NCBI RefSeq assembly: GCF_000338875.1
Contig: NZ_AOMO01000023.1
Span: 1 to 64,000 of the forward strand
Origin: Vibrio mimicus CAIM 602
GTDB lineage: Bacteria; Pseudomonadota; Gammaproteobacteria; Enterobacterales; Vibrionaceae
DNA: 64,000 bases
Direction: 5' to 3'
Program-made: the position numbers and the translations under genes
The notes under the pieces: generated by a model
Told to the model about the DNA's origin: nothing
The model's input: the letters and a program-made list of their open reading frames with translations, nothing else
Database searches by the model: none
Shown: in pieces, positions 52,531 to 62,115 of the stretch
Layout: each line of letters starts with the position of its first letter
Position numbering within the stretch: the first letter of the stretch is position 1

Positions 52531-53886
52531 ATGCACATTCATATCTTGGGGATTTGTGGCACTTTCATGGGTGGCGTGGCGATGTTAGCGCGTCAACTGG
52601 GTCATAAAGTGACGGGCAGCGATGCCAATGTTTACCCCCCAATGAGTACCATGTTAGAGGCGCAAGGCATCGAGATTATTGAAGGCTTTGACCCTGCTCA
52701 ATTAGAGCCGAAGCCAGATCTGGTGGTGATTGGCAACGCAATGAGCCGTGGCAACCCTTGTGTGGAATACGTGCTAAACCATAACCTGCGTTACACCTCA
52801 GGCCCACAGTGGCTACAAGATTTTTTGCTGCATGATCGTTGGGTGATTGCGGTGTCGGGAACTCACGGAAAAACCACGACATCGAGCATGGTGGCGTGGG
52901 TGCTTGAGCACTGTGGATATCAACCGGGTTTCTTAGTCGGTGGTGTATTGGGCAATTTTGGTATTTCGGCACGTTTAGGTGAAAGCATGTTTTTTGTCGT
53001 CGAAGCCGATGAATACGACAGTGCTTTTTTCGATAAGCGATCTAAGTTCGTGCATTACCATCCACGCACCTTAGTGATGAACAATTTAGAGTTCGATCAT
53101 GCAGACATCTTCGATAACTTAGAGGCGATCAAGCGTCAATTTCATCATTTGGTGCGTACTGTGCCGGGTAATGGTCGCATTCTCGCACCTAAGCAAGATG
53201 ATGCTTTAGCCGACGTTTTTAAGCGTGGTTGTTGGAGCGAAACCGAGTTCAGTGGTGAGCAAGGTGAGTGGCAAGCGGAAAAAATCACCGCGGATGGCTC
53301 ACAATTTCATGTTTTGCTGCATGGTGAGCGTGTTGGCCAAGTGAATTGGAGCTTGGTGGGGGATCACAACGTCAGCAACGCGCTAATGGCGATTGCCGCT
53401 GCGCGTCATGTGGGTGTTGCGCCAGGGTTGGCTTGTGAGGCATTGGGGCTGTTTGTGAACACCAAGCGCCGCTTAGAACTGAAAGGCGAAATCAATGGTG
53501 TGGCGGTGTACGATGATTTTGCCCATCACCCAACCGCGATTGAACTGACGCTGGGTGGTTTACGTAATAAGGTGGGTGATAAGAAAATCATCGCAGTGCT
53601 GGAGCCACGTTCTGCCACCATGAAGCTAGGCGTGCATAAAGAAACCTTGGCCGCTTCGCTACACAGTGCCGACTCGGTTTATCTTTACCAGCCTTCCAAT
53701 ATTCCTTGGTCGGTGGAAGAGGTTGCCAAGCAGTGCGCTCAACCAGCCCAAGTTAGCGCTAATATGGATGAATTTGTGACTATGATTGCTAAAGAAGCCA
53801 AAGCGGGTGACCAGATTTTGGTGATGAGCAACGGTGGCTTTGAAGGCATTCATGGCAAGCTGATTGCGGCACTGCAACAGAAATAA
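52531..53886 (+). CDS. mpl: Murein peptide ligase Mpl
   Basis: A 451-aa Mur-ligase that recycles murein tripeptide by attaching L-Ala-gamma-D-Glu-meso-DAP to UDP-MurNAc. 'MHIHILGICGTFMGGVAMLARQ' at the N-terminus, the ATP-binding 'GTHGKTTTSSM' (110-120) and 'VEADEYDSAFFDKRSKFVHY' separate it from MurC. It also has 'VYDDFAHHPTAIELTL' and 'LVMSNGGFEGIHGKLI'. It is adjacent to fbp, the same arrangement as in E. coli. Confidence 0.95.
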   Translation: MHIHILGICGTFMGGVAMLARQLGHKVTGSDANVYPPMSTMLEAQGIEIIEGFDPAQLEPKPDLVVIGNAMSRGNPCVEYVLNHNLRYTSGPQWLQDFLLHDRWVIAVSGTHGKTTTSSMVAWVLEHCGYQPGFLVGGVLGNFGISARLGESMFFVVEADEYDSAFFDKRSKFVHYHPRTLVMNNLEFDHADIFDNLEAIKRQFHHLVRTVPGNGRILAPKQDDALADVFKRGCWSETEFSGEQGEWQAEKITADGSQFHVLLHGERVGQVNWSLVGDHNVSNALMAIAAARHVGVAPGLACEALGLFVNTKRRLELKGEINGVAVYDDFAHHPTAIELTLGGLRNKVGDKKIIAVLEPRSATMKLGVHKETLAASLHSADSVYLYQPSNIPWSVEEVAKQCAQPAQVSANMDEFVTMIAKEAKAGDQILVMSNGGFEGIHGKLIAALQQK

Positions 53887-53898
53887 TTTAAGGTGAGC

Positions 53899-54528
53899 AT
53901 GAACAACAATCGAACCATTACTCTGGCTTGGACTGGCGCTTCCGGAGCGCCCTATGGGCTGCGTTTATTGCAATGCCTGCTGGCGGCGGATTATCAGGTG
54001 TATCTGCTGATCTCTTCGGCGGCGCGAGTGGTATTAGCGACAGAACATGGCTTGAAACTGCCCGCCAATCCCGAAGCGGCGCAAGCGGTTTTGGTTGAGC
54101 ACTTGGGTTGTGCCAGTGATAAGTTGGTGGTGTGCGGCAAAGAGGATTGGTTTTCGCCTGTGGCGTCAGGTTCCGCTGCACCCAAGCAGATGGTGGTGTG
54201 TCCGTGTTCGGCAGGCAGTGTGGCGGCGATTGCGCATGGCATGTCGGATAATTTGATTGAACGCGCCGCTGATGTGGTACTGAAAGAGCGTGGACAGTTG
54301 CTGTTGGTAGTGCGTGAAACGCCTTTCTCCACTTTGCATCTGGAAAACATGCTTAAGCTCTCGCAAATGGGTGTGACTATCATGCCTGCTGCGCCGGGCT
54401 TTTATCATCAGCCACAATCGATCGAAGATTTAGTCGATTTTATGGTGGCGCGCATTCTCGATCACCTTGGAATTGAGCAAGCTCTCGTGCCGCGTTGGGG
54501 TTACGATCAACGCTCACGTGCAGAGTAA
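53899..54528 (+). CDS. ubiX: Flavin prenyltransferase UbiX
   Basis: A 209-aa enzyme making prenylated FMN, the cofactor of UbiD decarboxylase in ubiquinone synthesis. The FMN-binding '[19 protein letters not shown]' and '[27 protein letters not shown]' and '[31 protein letters not shown]' are diagnostic. I start at the ATG at 53899 rather than the GTG two codons before it; AAGG is 6 bases upstream. It lies 12 bases after mpl. Confidence 0.94.
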   Translation: MNNNRTITLAWTGASGAPYGLRLLQCLLAADYQVYLLISSAARVVLATEHGLKLPANPEAAQAVLVEHLGCASDKLVVCGKEDWFSPVASGSAAPKQMVVCPCSAGSVAAIAHGMSDNLIERAADVVLKERGQLLLVVRETPFSTLHLENMLKLSQMGVTIMPAAPGFYHQPQSIEDLVDFMVARILDHLGIEQALVPRWGYDQRSRAE

Positions 54529-54589
54529 GTCATCCCTCGGAGGCGTTTTCCCTCTACTGGCTAATTGAAAGATTTACCATTACAATCCA

Positions 54590-54717
54590 ACCCACTCACG
54601 GGGGGCCACCCATTCATAAGAATGGCGCTGAGATCAAGCACTGCTTGGGACCCGCAATGACCGCGACTTTTGTGGTTAAACCTGAACCAGATAATGCTGG
54701 CGTAGGAATTGAGTTAG
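54590..54717 (+). promoter_or_regulatory. TPP riboswitch (THI element) controlling thiBPQ
   Basis: The conserved TPP aptamer blocks appear in order: ACTCACGGGG (54594), GCTGAGA (54628-54634), a GGGACCC box (54648-54654), then CCTGAACCAGATAATGCTGGCGTAGG (54681-54706). The aptamer lies about 80 bases before the thiB SD. A -10-like TACAAT (54581-54586) lies just upstream. TPP binding should reduce expression of the transporter operon. The exact expression platform was not resolved. Confidence 0.95.
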
Positions 54718-54788
54718 GTTTGCAGAATGGAAAATGGACGATTCTCTGCCTCCCTCAAGCCTGTGCCGCTCATTAAGGAGAGCGAGCC

Positions 54789-55781
54789 TTGAAAATTCAA
54801 CTGACTTCAGTTGCCTTAGCAACCTTATGTTTTGCTTCAGCGGCGTCTGCTGCGCAAACACTCACCGTTTATACCTACGACTCTTTTGCCGCCGACTGGG
54901 GGCCTGCACCTGCGATTGAAAAAGCGTTTGAAGCTCAATGCGGCTGTGATCTGCAGTTTGTCGCTTTGGATGACGGCGTGTCGATTCTTAATCGCCTGCG
55001 TTTAGAAGGCACTAACAGCAAAGCGGATGTGGTGCTGGGGCTGGATAACAACCTTATCGAAGAAGCCAAACAAACCGGATTATTGGCGACTCACAGTGTG
55101 GATACGAGCAAGGTGACACTACCAAACGGTTGGAGTGACAACACGTTTGTACCTTACGACTATGGCTATTTCGCTTTCGTCTATAACAAAGAGAAGCTGG
55201 CTAACCCGCCGACGAGCTTGAAAGAGCTGGTGGAAAAACGTGATGACCTGAAAGTGATCTACCAAGATCCGCGGACTTCAACGCCGGGACAAGGTTTACT
55301 GCTGTGGATGAAATCTGTCTATGGCGATCAAGCACCACAGGCGTGGAAGCAACTCGCGAGCAAAACGGTCACCGTTACCAAAGGTTGGTCAGAAGCTTAC
55401 TCTATGTTCCTTGGTGGTGAGGCGGATTTAGTGCTCTCTTACACCACTTCTCCGGCCTATCACCTGATTGCGGAAAATGATGCACGTTTTGCCACGGCCA
55501 ATTTTAGCGAAGGGCATTACCTACAAGTGGAAGTCGCAGCCAAAGTCAAAAGCAGTAAGAATGGCGAATTGGCGGACAAGTTCCTGCAATTTATCCTTAG
55601 TAATGAGTTCCAAAGCGTGATCCCAACGGGTAACTGGATGTATCCAGTGACGGCGGTTGAACTGCCAAAAGGGTTTGATACTTTGGCGGTACCCACACAA
55701 TCTCTTTCCTTCAGCGCACAGGAAGTGGCGCAAATGCGTAAGCCATGGATTCGTGAGTGGCAGCAAGCGCTGAGCTTTTAA
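54789..55781 (+). CDS. thiB: Thiamine/TPP-binding periplasmic protein ThiB
   Basis: A 330-aa ABC substrate-binding protein. TTG start at 54789 with AAGGAG 8 bases upstream, opening the signal peptide 'KIQLTSVALATLCFASAASA'. The mature 'LTVYTYDSFAADWGPAPAIEKAFEAQC', 'LDDGVSILNRLRLEG', 'ADVVLGLDNNLI' and 'PYDYGYFAFVYNKEKL' are typical of ThiB. It delivers thiamine and phosphates to ThiPQ. First gene under the TPP riboswitch; thiP follows after 9 bases. Confidence 0.94.
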   Translation: MKIQLTSVALATLCFASAASAAQTLTVYTYDSFAADWGPAPAIEKAFEAQCGCDLQFVALDDGVSILNRLRLEGTNSKADVVLGLDNNLIEEAKQTGLLATHSVDTSKVTLPNGWSDNTFVPYDYGYFAFVYNKEKLANPPTSLKELVEKRDDLKVIYQDPRTSTPGQGLLLWMKSVYGDQAPQAWKQLASKTVTVTKGWSEAYSMFLGGEADLVLSYTTSPAYHLIAENDARFATANFSEGHYLQVEVAAKVKSSKNGELADKFLQFILSNEFQSVIPTGNWMYPVTAVELPKGFDTLAVPTQSLSFSAQEVAQMRKPWIREWQQALSF

Positions 55782-55790
55782 GGTTAAGCG

Positions 55791-57387
55791 TTGAATCGAG
55801 TTCCTCAATTGGGTTTTTGGGTCGCGGCAGGTGTCGCGGCCTTTGTCCTCGCTGCATTAGTGGCGCTGCTCTGGCAAGCACCGCCTCTTAATCTTAATCT
55901 GATCTGGCAAGATGCTTATTATCGGCATGTTACTCAGTTCAGCTTTTATCAAGCCTTCTGGTCAACCGTGCTCAGTGTGGGGTTGGCAATTCCGGTTGCC
56001 CATGCGCTCAGTCAGCGCCGTTTTCCCGGCCATGGGTTGCTGCTGAAACTGTTCGCTATGACACTGGTCTTGCCTGTGCTGGTGGCAGTTTTTGGCTTGA
56101 TTGCTATCTACGGTAACAGCGGTTGGTTGGCCAAAATACTCCAAAGTTTTGGCTTGTCCCTACCGTTTTCAATTTATGGTTTAAACGGTATTTTGCTCGC
56201 CCATGTGCTGTTTAACTTGCCTTATGCCAGCCGCTTGTTGCTGCAAAGTCTAGAAGCGATTCCCAATGAGCAGCACAAGTTGTGCGCCCATCTCGGGATG
56301 AGCCGCTGGCAGAAGTTTAAATGGGTGGAGTGGCCGCGTCTGCGCCAGCAACTTCCTCATGTTGCAGGCTTGGTGTTCATGCTCTGCTTTACCAGTTTCG
56401 CTACCGTAATGGCGCTCGGTGGTGGGCCAAAATCAACCACAATTGAGCTGGCTATCTACCAAGCGATCAAATTCGATTTCGATCTGCAAATTGGCGCGTT
56501 GTTGGCAATTTGGCAGATGTTGCTGTGTACCTTACTGACTTTTACGTTGCATCGTTTTTCTCATTCCAGGCCAATGAACAGTGCTGCGAGTGATGTTCCA
56601 ACTCCTTGGATGCGTGATTCATGGCTTGCCAAGTTGTGGGATAGCAGTTGGATTATTGCGGTGTGTGCGTTGGTCTTGCCGCCATTATTGATGGTGATAC
56701 TGGCTGGGTTGAACTCAAAACTAGGCAAGGTACTAAGTAGTGGTGATTTTTGGTCGGCAGTGAGTCATTCTTTGCAAGTGGCGACCTTAGCCAGCAGCTT
56801 GGCACTGGTCAGCGGGGTAGCTATGTTACTGACCAGCCGAGCACTACGTTTGAAAGCGGCAAATCGACGAGCCAATGGTGTGGAGTGGATCGCGACTTTA
56901 ATTCTGGTGACGCCAGGATTAGTGGTGAGTACCGGGCTCTTTTTACTGCTGCGCAATATCACTGATGTGTTTAGTTTTGCTTACTGGATCGTGGTGGCGG
57001 TGAATGCATTAATGGCGCTACCTTATGTGGTGAAAACTTTGAGCCAGCCGATGTGGCATTTGGCACAGCAGTATGAATTGCTGTGTGCAAGTTTGGGGAT
57101 GTCAGGTTGGCGTAGGTTTCGATTGGTGGAGTGGCGAGCGCTGCGTAAGCCGATCTCTCATGCATTTGCGATTGGTTTTCTGCTCTCGGATGGGGGATTT
57201 AAGTGCGATTGCCCTGTTTGGTAGCCAAGATTTTCGTACTCTGCCGCTGTATCTCTATCAACTGCTGGGTAGTTACCAGATGGATACCGCCGCCGTGGTT
57301 GCGTTAGCCATGTTGATCATGAGTGTGGGTTGGTTTTATGTGATTGAGCGGCTGTTTACCCAACGCCTGTTTGCCCAACACCGATGA
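55791..57387 (+). pseudogene. thiP: Thiamine ABC transporter permease ThiP, frameshifted
   Basis: A two-halved, 12-helix inner-membrane permease of about 530 residues, interrupted by one base. From the TTG at 55791 the frame reads 463 codons to GFLLS, then drifts to a false stop at 57222. In the +1 frame the expected end follows at once (MGDLSAIALFGSQDFRTLPLYL...) and stops at 57385-57387. Removing one G at 57188-57189 (tcGGatg to tcGatg) restores it. EAA-like loops 'EAIPNEQHKLCAHLGMSRWQKFKWVEWP' and 'QYELLCASLGMSGWRRFRLVEW' are intact. thiB and thiQ look functional, so sequencing error is plausible. If real, thiamine uptake is probably lost. Confidence 0.85.
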
Positions 57388-57395
57388 GGAAAGGC

Positions 57396-58118
57396 ATGTT
57401 AACTCTAGAAAAAGTACGTTATGAGTATGAGCACGAATGGTTTGAGTTTGATCTGACGGTGGCCGACGGCGCGATTGTGGCACTGATGGGCCCCAGTGGT
57501 GCAGGCAAATCTACTTTGCTTAGTCTGGTCGCGGGTTTTATTGAACCGGTGAGTGGCAGCATCAAAGTGAATGACCAATCGGTGTTAGGTTTAGCGCCTT
57601 ATCAACGTCCGTTTTCGATGCTCTTTCAAGAGCACAACTTATTTGCCCATCTTTCGGTGCGCGAAAACATTGGTTTAGGCTTACATCCAGGCCTCAAATT
57701 GAATGCTGAGCAGAAACAACTGGTGATTCAAGCCGCGCAGCAAGTAGGTATCGCCGACTATCTGGATCGTTTGCCTGAGCAGCTCTCTGGTGGGCAACGC
57801 CAGCGTGTTGCGCTCGCCCGCTGTTTTGTACAACCTAATCCAATTTGGTTACTCGATGAACCCTTTTCCGCACTCGATCCTTTGCTACGTGAAGAAATGC
57901 TCGCTTTGGTGAAACAGTTAGCCAGTGAGCGGAATCGTACAGTGGTGATGGTGACGCATCATTTAACCGATGCGCGAGCGATAGCCAGTCAAGTCGCTTT
58001 TCTTAGCCAAGGCAAAGTGCAAGTGGTGAGTGATTGCCAGGCGGTGACTGCGCAGCATCCTCATCCTGAACTGGCTCAGTTTGTGGCAGCGGCGCTTAAT
58101 GAGCCGAACTCATTTTGA
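57396..58118 (+). CDS. thiQ: Thiamine ABC transporter ATP-binding protein ThiQ
   Basis: About 240 aa. Two in-frame ATGs: 57384, overlapping the thiP stop, and 57396, which I prefer because GAGGAAAGG lies just upstream and the N-terminus 'MLTLEKVRYEYEHEWFEF' then matches ThiQ. Walker A 'GPSGAGKST', Q-loop 'MLFQEHNLFAHLSVRENIGLGLHPGLKL', signature 'LSGGQRQRVALARC' and Walker B 'IWLLDEPFSALDPLLREEM' are complete. Energises thiamine import by ThiBP. A terminator follows. Confidence 0.94.
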   Translation: MLTLEKVRYEYEHEWFEFDLTVADGAIVALMGPSGAGKSTLLSLVAGFIEPVSGSIKVNDQSVLGLAPYQRPFSMLFQEHNLFAHLSVRENIGLGLHPGLKLNAEQKQLVIQAAQQVGIADYLDRLPEQLSGGQRQRVALARCFVQPNPIWLLDEPFSALDPLLREEMLALVKQLASERNRTVVMVTHHLTDARAIASQVAFLSQGKVQVVSDCQAVTAQHPHPELAQFVAAALNEPNSF

Positions 58119-58127
58119 AGTAAAAGA

Positions 58128-58156
58128 AAAAGGTTAGCTTGCGCTAACCTTTTTTG
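58128..58156 (+). terminator. Terminator after thiQ
   Basis: aaaggttagc/gctaaccttt stem with a TTGC loop and a T6 run. Confidence 0.88.
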
Positions 58157-58199
58157 AGGATCTCTCTGAGTGGATCTGGATGGCGTGATGCCTCGCGTT

Positions 58200-58781
58200 T
58201 TATTCCGCTTGATCCAGATCGTCTTCACTCTCTTCTTCGATCTCTTGTTTTGCCAACATCGCTTCTTTCAGCAGTTGGAAGATCTCGCGTGAAGATTTTG
58301 GCGGCTTATTACCCGCTTTCTCTTTGGTGGCTTGACGCGCTAACAGACGCAGACGTTGACGATCCGCTTCTGGGTACAGTTCCATCGCGACTTCAATGGC
58401 GCTATCACCTTCAGCAACGATACGATCACGCAGTTGCTCCAGTTTGTGCAGCAAGGCAGTGGTTTGCGAATGTTTGTTACGCAACTTATCCAACGCCGTT
58501 TGTAGTGGCTCAGGATCAATATGGCGCATCAGTTTGCCAATGTATTGCAGCTGGCGGCGACGAGCTTCATTTTTGAAACGCTGCGCATCTTTAATTGCCT
58601 CCGCCAAATCTTCTGGCAGTGGGAATTTGGCTAACGCGGAAGGTTTTAATTCAACCAGTTCTTCGCCGAGCTTTTGCAGAGCCAGCATGTCATTTTTCAT
58701 TTCGGTTCTACTGACCCAAATGATCTCTTCTTCCTCTTCCCAAGGGGCTTTTTGGTTTTTACGTGCCATCTTCTTCATCAT
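58200..58781 (-). CDS. darP: Dual-action ribosomal maturation protein DarP (YjgA)
   Basis: About 193 aa (189 if the second nearby ATG at 58769 is used; neither has a strong SD). A charged, helical DUF615 protein: '[44 protein letters not shown]', '[31 protein letters not shown]' and '[18 protein letters not shown]' match E. coli YjgA, a 50S-associated assembly factor. The very acidic C-terminus ([14 protein letters not shown]) is visible. It is divergent from pmbA, as in E. coli. Confidence 0.93.
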   Translation of the reverse strand: MMKKMARKNQKAPWEEEEEIIWVSRTEMKNDMLALQKLGEELVELKPSALAKFPLPEDLAEAIKDAQRFKNEARRRQLQYIGKLMRHIDPEPLQTALDKLRNKHSQTTALLHKLEQLRDRIVAEGDSAIEVAMELYPEADRQRLRLLARQATKEKAGNKPPKSSREIFQLLKEAMLAKQEIEEESEDDLDQAE

Positions 58782-58879
58782 GATGAGTTACTTATGTCGG
58801 CTATTTTAGCAAGAATCGTGGGGAGAAAGCGAAATTCTTGTTATCCTAATAACATCAATAACCAATGGTTGAATGAAAT

Positions 58880-60222
58880 ATGGATGTAAAAGAGCGAGTT
58901 GCGCTGCAGCGTCAAGAGCTGGAAGCCGCGGTTGCTAAGGCATTAGAGATGGCAGCGGCGAGTTCTGATGCTGCTGAAGTTGCAATCACCAAGAGCACTG
59001 GGTTAAGTGTCTCGACCCGCATGTGCGAAGTAGAGAATGTCGAATTTAACAGTGATGGTGCATTGGGCATTACCGTTTATCGCGGTCAGCGTAAGGGTAG
59101 CGCTTCAACGTCGGACTTGAGTGAAAAAGCGATCCAACAAACCGTGTTGGCTGCGCTGGATATTGCTCAGTACACCTCTGAAGATCCTTATGCCGGCCCT
59201 GCGCCGAAAGAGTTGATGGTGCAGGAGATTCCTGACCTTGACCTATTCCATCCTGATGAACCCAACCCAGATGTGGCGGCGCAAATTGCCATTGCGGCAG
59301 AACGCGCGGCGTTAGGTTACAGTAAGAAAATTAAACAAAGCGATGGCGGTAGCTACGATAGCCACTACGGCGTCCGTGTTTACGGTAACAGCATGGTTTA
59401 CTGGCCAGTTATGCATCAAGTCGCCACAGCATTAGCTGTAGTGTGATTGGCGAAGGTCGCAACGGTGAAATGGAGCGTGATTACAGCTATACCGTTGCGC
59501 GTCATCGTGACGATTTATGGACGCCAGAAAGCGTTGGCCTGCAAGCAGCGGAAAATACCGTGAGCCGTTTGGATCCACAAAAATTGAAGACCGGTCAGTT
59601 TCCAGTCATGTTTGCTGCGGATGTCGCGACTGGCTTAATCGGTCATCTGGTGATGGCGATCAGCGGTGGCAACTTATATCGCAAATCGAGTTTCTTACTC
59701 GACCATCTCGGAAAAACCATTCTGCCTACATGGTTCAATATCAGTGAGCGCCCGCATGTGATGCGTGGTCTGGCTTCAAGCCCGTTTGATAGTGAAGGGG
59801 TACGCACACAAGATCTTGAGATCATCACCGATGGTGTACTAGCGACTTACTTACTGACCAGTTACGCGGCGCGCAAAATGAACATGACACCAACCGGTCA
59901 TGCGGGTGGCATCCATAACTGGTATGTGAAATCGACTGGTCAAAACTACCAACAGATGCTCAAAGAGCTGGGTACTGGCTTGCTGGTGACCGAAGTGATG
60001 GGACAAGGGGTGAATGTGGTGACGGGTGATTACTCACGCGGCGCAGCCGGTTTCTGGGTGGAAAACGGTGAAATCAAATACCCAGTTTCTGAAATCACCA
60101 TTGCTGGAAACCTCAAGCAGATGTTGCAGCAGATTGTGGCGGTGGGTAGTGATATCGAAACGCGCTCACAGATCCAAACGGGTTCTATTTTGATTGAATC
60201 AATGAAAGTGGCTGGCGAGTAA
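58880..60222 (+). pseudogene. pmbA: Metalloprotease PmbA/TldE, frameshifted
   Basis: About 447 residues expected. From the ATG at 58880 the frame is good to '[13 protein letters not shown]' and then turns into [16 protein letters not shown] and a stop at 59444. Adding one G after 59394 (atGGttta to atGGGttta) gives [34 protein letters not shown], exactly the E. coli-like continuation, which runs on to 60222. The rest is normal: '[25 protein letters not shown]', 'GHAGGIHNW', '[26 protein letters not shown]'. TldD/TldE matures microcin B17 and degrades CcdA. The break lies in the middle, so a real lesion would abolish the protein; sequencing error is the simpler reading. Confidence 0.88.
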
Positions 60223-60240
60223 GCCACTTTCATTCAATGA

Positions 60241-60268
60241 AAAAAGCCGACGGAAGGTCGGCTTTTTT
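60241..60268. terminator. Bidirectional terminator between pmbA and mgtE
   Basis: gccgac/gtcggc core with flanking A5 and T6 runs and a GGAAG loop, between convergent genes. Confidence 0.88.
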
Positions 60269-60295
60269 ATGGATTAAAGATTTGGAAATCGGAAA

Positions 60296-61657
60296 CTAAC
60301 TGGCGAGCAGCAAAGTCGCTAGACCGAGAAAGACTGATAATCCAATCACATCCGTAACAGTGGTCAGTGCCATGCCTCCAGCTAGAGCGGGATCGATATT
60401 CATCTTTTTCAGCAGAATAGGGATGGTTACCCCGGCAATGCCGGCCACGATCAAGTTCGTCATCATCGCTGCGGAAATGATCCCGCCGAGCATCCATTCG
60501 CCTTTCCAGACCACGACGATCGCACCGATGATCAATGCCCACATAATACCGTTGAGTAGACCGATGGCGGCTTCTTTCATCAGCAATTCGCGCTTGTTAC
60601 TGTCACCGATATGGCCCAGTGCCAGCCCACGAATAACCAGAGCAACGGTTTGGTTACCGGCCACACCGCCCATAGAAGGCACGATAGTCATCAGTACTGC
60701 AACGGCGGCCATTTGCTCAAGTGTGGCTTCAAACATGTTAGAAACCGAAGCCGCAGCAAGGGCGGCCAGTACGTTGGCACCGAGCCAAATACTGCGTTTA
60801 CGGGCAGATTTCACCACGGGGGCGAAGGTATCTTCATCATCATCCATACCCGCCATACTCATCATTGAGTGTTCGGCGTCTTCACGGATGATATCAACCA
60901 CGTCATCGATGGTGATCCGGCCAACCAGATGCTGATTTTCATCCACCACAGGTGCAGAAACCCAGTTACGACGCTCGAACAGATTGGCGATGTCGGAGTC
61001 TTTCATATCGACTTTGATTGCTTCATCCGCATCTTCCATCACTTCACTGACGGGGACGTCAGGTTGGGTGGTGAGCAAGGTGACAAGGGAAAGATGGCCA
61101 ATCAGTTTACTTTCATCATCAATCACATACAGCGCATCGGTGGCTTCGGGGAGTTCCCCTTTCATACGCAGATAACGCAGTACCACATCGACATCCACAT
61201 CCGCACGGATGGTGATCACGTCGGTGTTCATCAGACCGCCAGCGGTATCTTCCGGATAGGAAAGCGCGGTTTCTACCCGCATTCGATCCGCGGCATCCAT
61301 CTGTGCCAGAACTTCGCGCGAAACATCATCGGGCAAGCTACGTAAAACGTAGGCGACGTCGTCGATGTCCATGCCTTCGGTCGCTTCGGCGAGTTTCTCT
61401 GGTGCCATTTTCGACACCAGTGCGTCCTTAACGTCTTCGTTCAGTTCGTCAAGGATTTCACCGTAATCTTCTGGGTCCGTCAGTTGCCACAGTACTTCAC
61501 GAGCTTTACGTGGTGAGGCTTCCAGCAGATGAGCAATATCTTCTGGCTCCATGTCCTGCAATTGGCGACGAACATGAACAAAGCGGCCGTTATCTAAGGC
61601 TTCGGTGATTTCTTGGAGGGTGAGGTGAGCTTGGTCAAATTCGATCTGCTCGGCCAT
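60296..61657 (-). CDS. mgtE: Magnesium transporter MgtE
   Basis: A 453-aa Mg2+ channel. The cytosolic N-domain with MgtE repeats (about 5-130, 'LLEASPRKAREVLWQLTDPEDYGEILDEL') is followed by a tandem CBS pair (about 135-255, 'TIRADVDVDVVLRYLR' and 'APVVDENQHLVGRITIDDVVDIIREDAE'). A connecting helix and five membrane helices (about 285-453) with 'PSMGGVAGNQTVALVIRG' and 'DPALAGGMALTTVTDVIG' form the pore. The CBS pair closes the channel when Mg2+ is high. SD GGGGAAG lies before the ATG; an 18-bp palindrome lies 62 bases upstream. Confidence 0.95.
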   Translation of the reverse strand: MAEQIEFDQAHLTLQEITEALDNGRFVHVRRQLQDMEPEDIAHLLEASPRKAREVLWQLTDPEDYGEILDELNEDVKDALVSKMAPEKLAEATEGMDIDDVAYVLRSLPDDVSREVLAQMDAADRMRVETALSYPEDTAGGLMNTDVITIRADVDVDVVLRYLRMKGELPEATDALYVIDDESKLIGHLSLVTLLTTQPDVPVSEVMEDADEAIKVDMKDSDIANLFERRNWVSAPVVDENQHLVGRITIDDVVDIIREDAEHSMMSMAGMDDDEDTFAPVVKSARKRSIWLGANVLAALAAASVSNMFEATLEQMAAVAVLMTIVPSMGGVAGNQTVALVIRGLALGHIGDSNKRELLMKEAAIGLLNGIMWALIIGAIVVVWKGEWMLGGIISAAMMTNLIVAGIAGVTIPILLKKMNIDPALAGGMALTTVTDVIGLSVFLGLATLLLAS

Positions 61658-61719
61658 GGCTTCCCCCTAGGTTGGAATTGGAATAATGGTCAGCATGGTA
61701 ACTTAATTTACCCGCTTAT

Positions 61720-61737
61720 TTAATAAGATCTTATTAA
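61720..61737. repeat. Perfect 18-bp palindrome upstream of mgtE
   Basis: TTAATAAGATCTTATTAA is its own reverse complement. It lies 62 bases before the mgtE ATG and downstream of npr. Possible operator or, less likely, part of a terminator; it has no loop, which disfavours an RNA hairpin. Confidence 0.6.
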
Positions 61738-61828
61738 GGAAGAAGGATTTCTTTTCTCTTCTTAGTACTTGATGTGGCAAGCGTGTTTGCTGCGCTTCAA
61801 GTTATAGGGGAATAGTACGCAGGGAGGC

Positions 61829-62107
61829 TTAATCGTCTTCATCAAACTTCTGTTCGATAAGCTGACAAACTGCCTGTAGCGCTTGTTCAGCTTGAGTACC
61901 TTCCGCGGAGATTACCACGTTTTGTCCTTGCGCCGATTCAAGCATGAGTAGGCCCATGACACTGTCTGCTGTCGCTTCACGACCATCTTGGCTTTGTACG
62001 GTAAGAACGGCATCAAATGACTGAGCCAGTTGTACCAGTTTGACTGCTGCGCGAGCATGCAGACCAAGGCGGTTTTGGATGAGGACGGTTTGGCTCAATT
62101 GCGGCAT
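61829..62107 (-). CDS. npr: Nitrogen-PTS phosphocarrier NPr
   Basis: A 92-aa HPr-like protein (PtsO). The phospho-accepting '[13 protein letters not shown]' places the His at residue 17, and '[17 protein letters not shown]' is the second HPr motif. It relays phosphate from PtsP to PtsN. The acidic tail ends FDEDD. It is the last gene of the rpoN cluster, 8 bases after rapZ. Confidence 0.94.
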   Translation of the reverse strand: MPQLSQTVLIQNRLGLHARAAVKLVQLAQSFDAVLTVQSQDGREATADSVMGLLMLESAQGQNVVISAEGTQAEQALQAVCQLIEQKFDEDD

Positions 62108-62115
62108 GGTGACTC

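Noticed and set aside
54495..54776. 93-codon frame before thiB
   Set aside because: It coincides with the TPP riboswitch; the sequence is explained by the RNA.
57073..57387. Separate 104-aa membrane protein
   Set aside because: It is the C-terminal part of thiP in the shifted frame; its first ~38 codons are a shadow of thiP.
58154..58809. Plus-strand frames of 137-140 codons opposite darP
   Set aside because: Shadow frames; the minus strand encodes a clear DarP.
59443..60222. Independent 259-aa PmbA-like protein
   Set aside because: It is the second half of frameshifted pmbA; no SD lies before its ATT/ATG region.
60360..61345. Open frames on the plus strand opposite mgtE (up to 191 codons)
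   Set aside because: Antisense shadows of mgtE codon usage; no SD, no recognisable domains.
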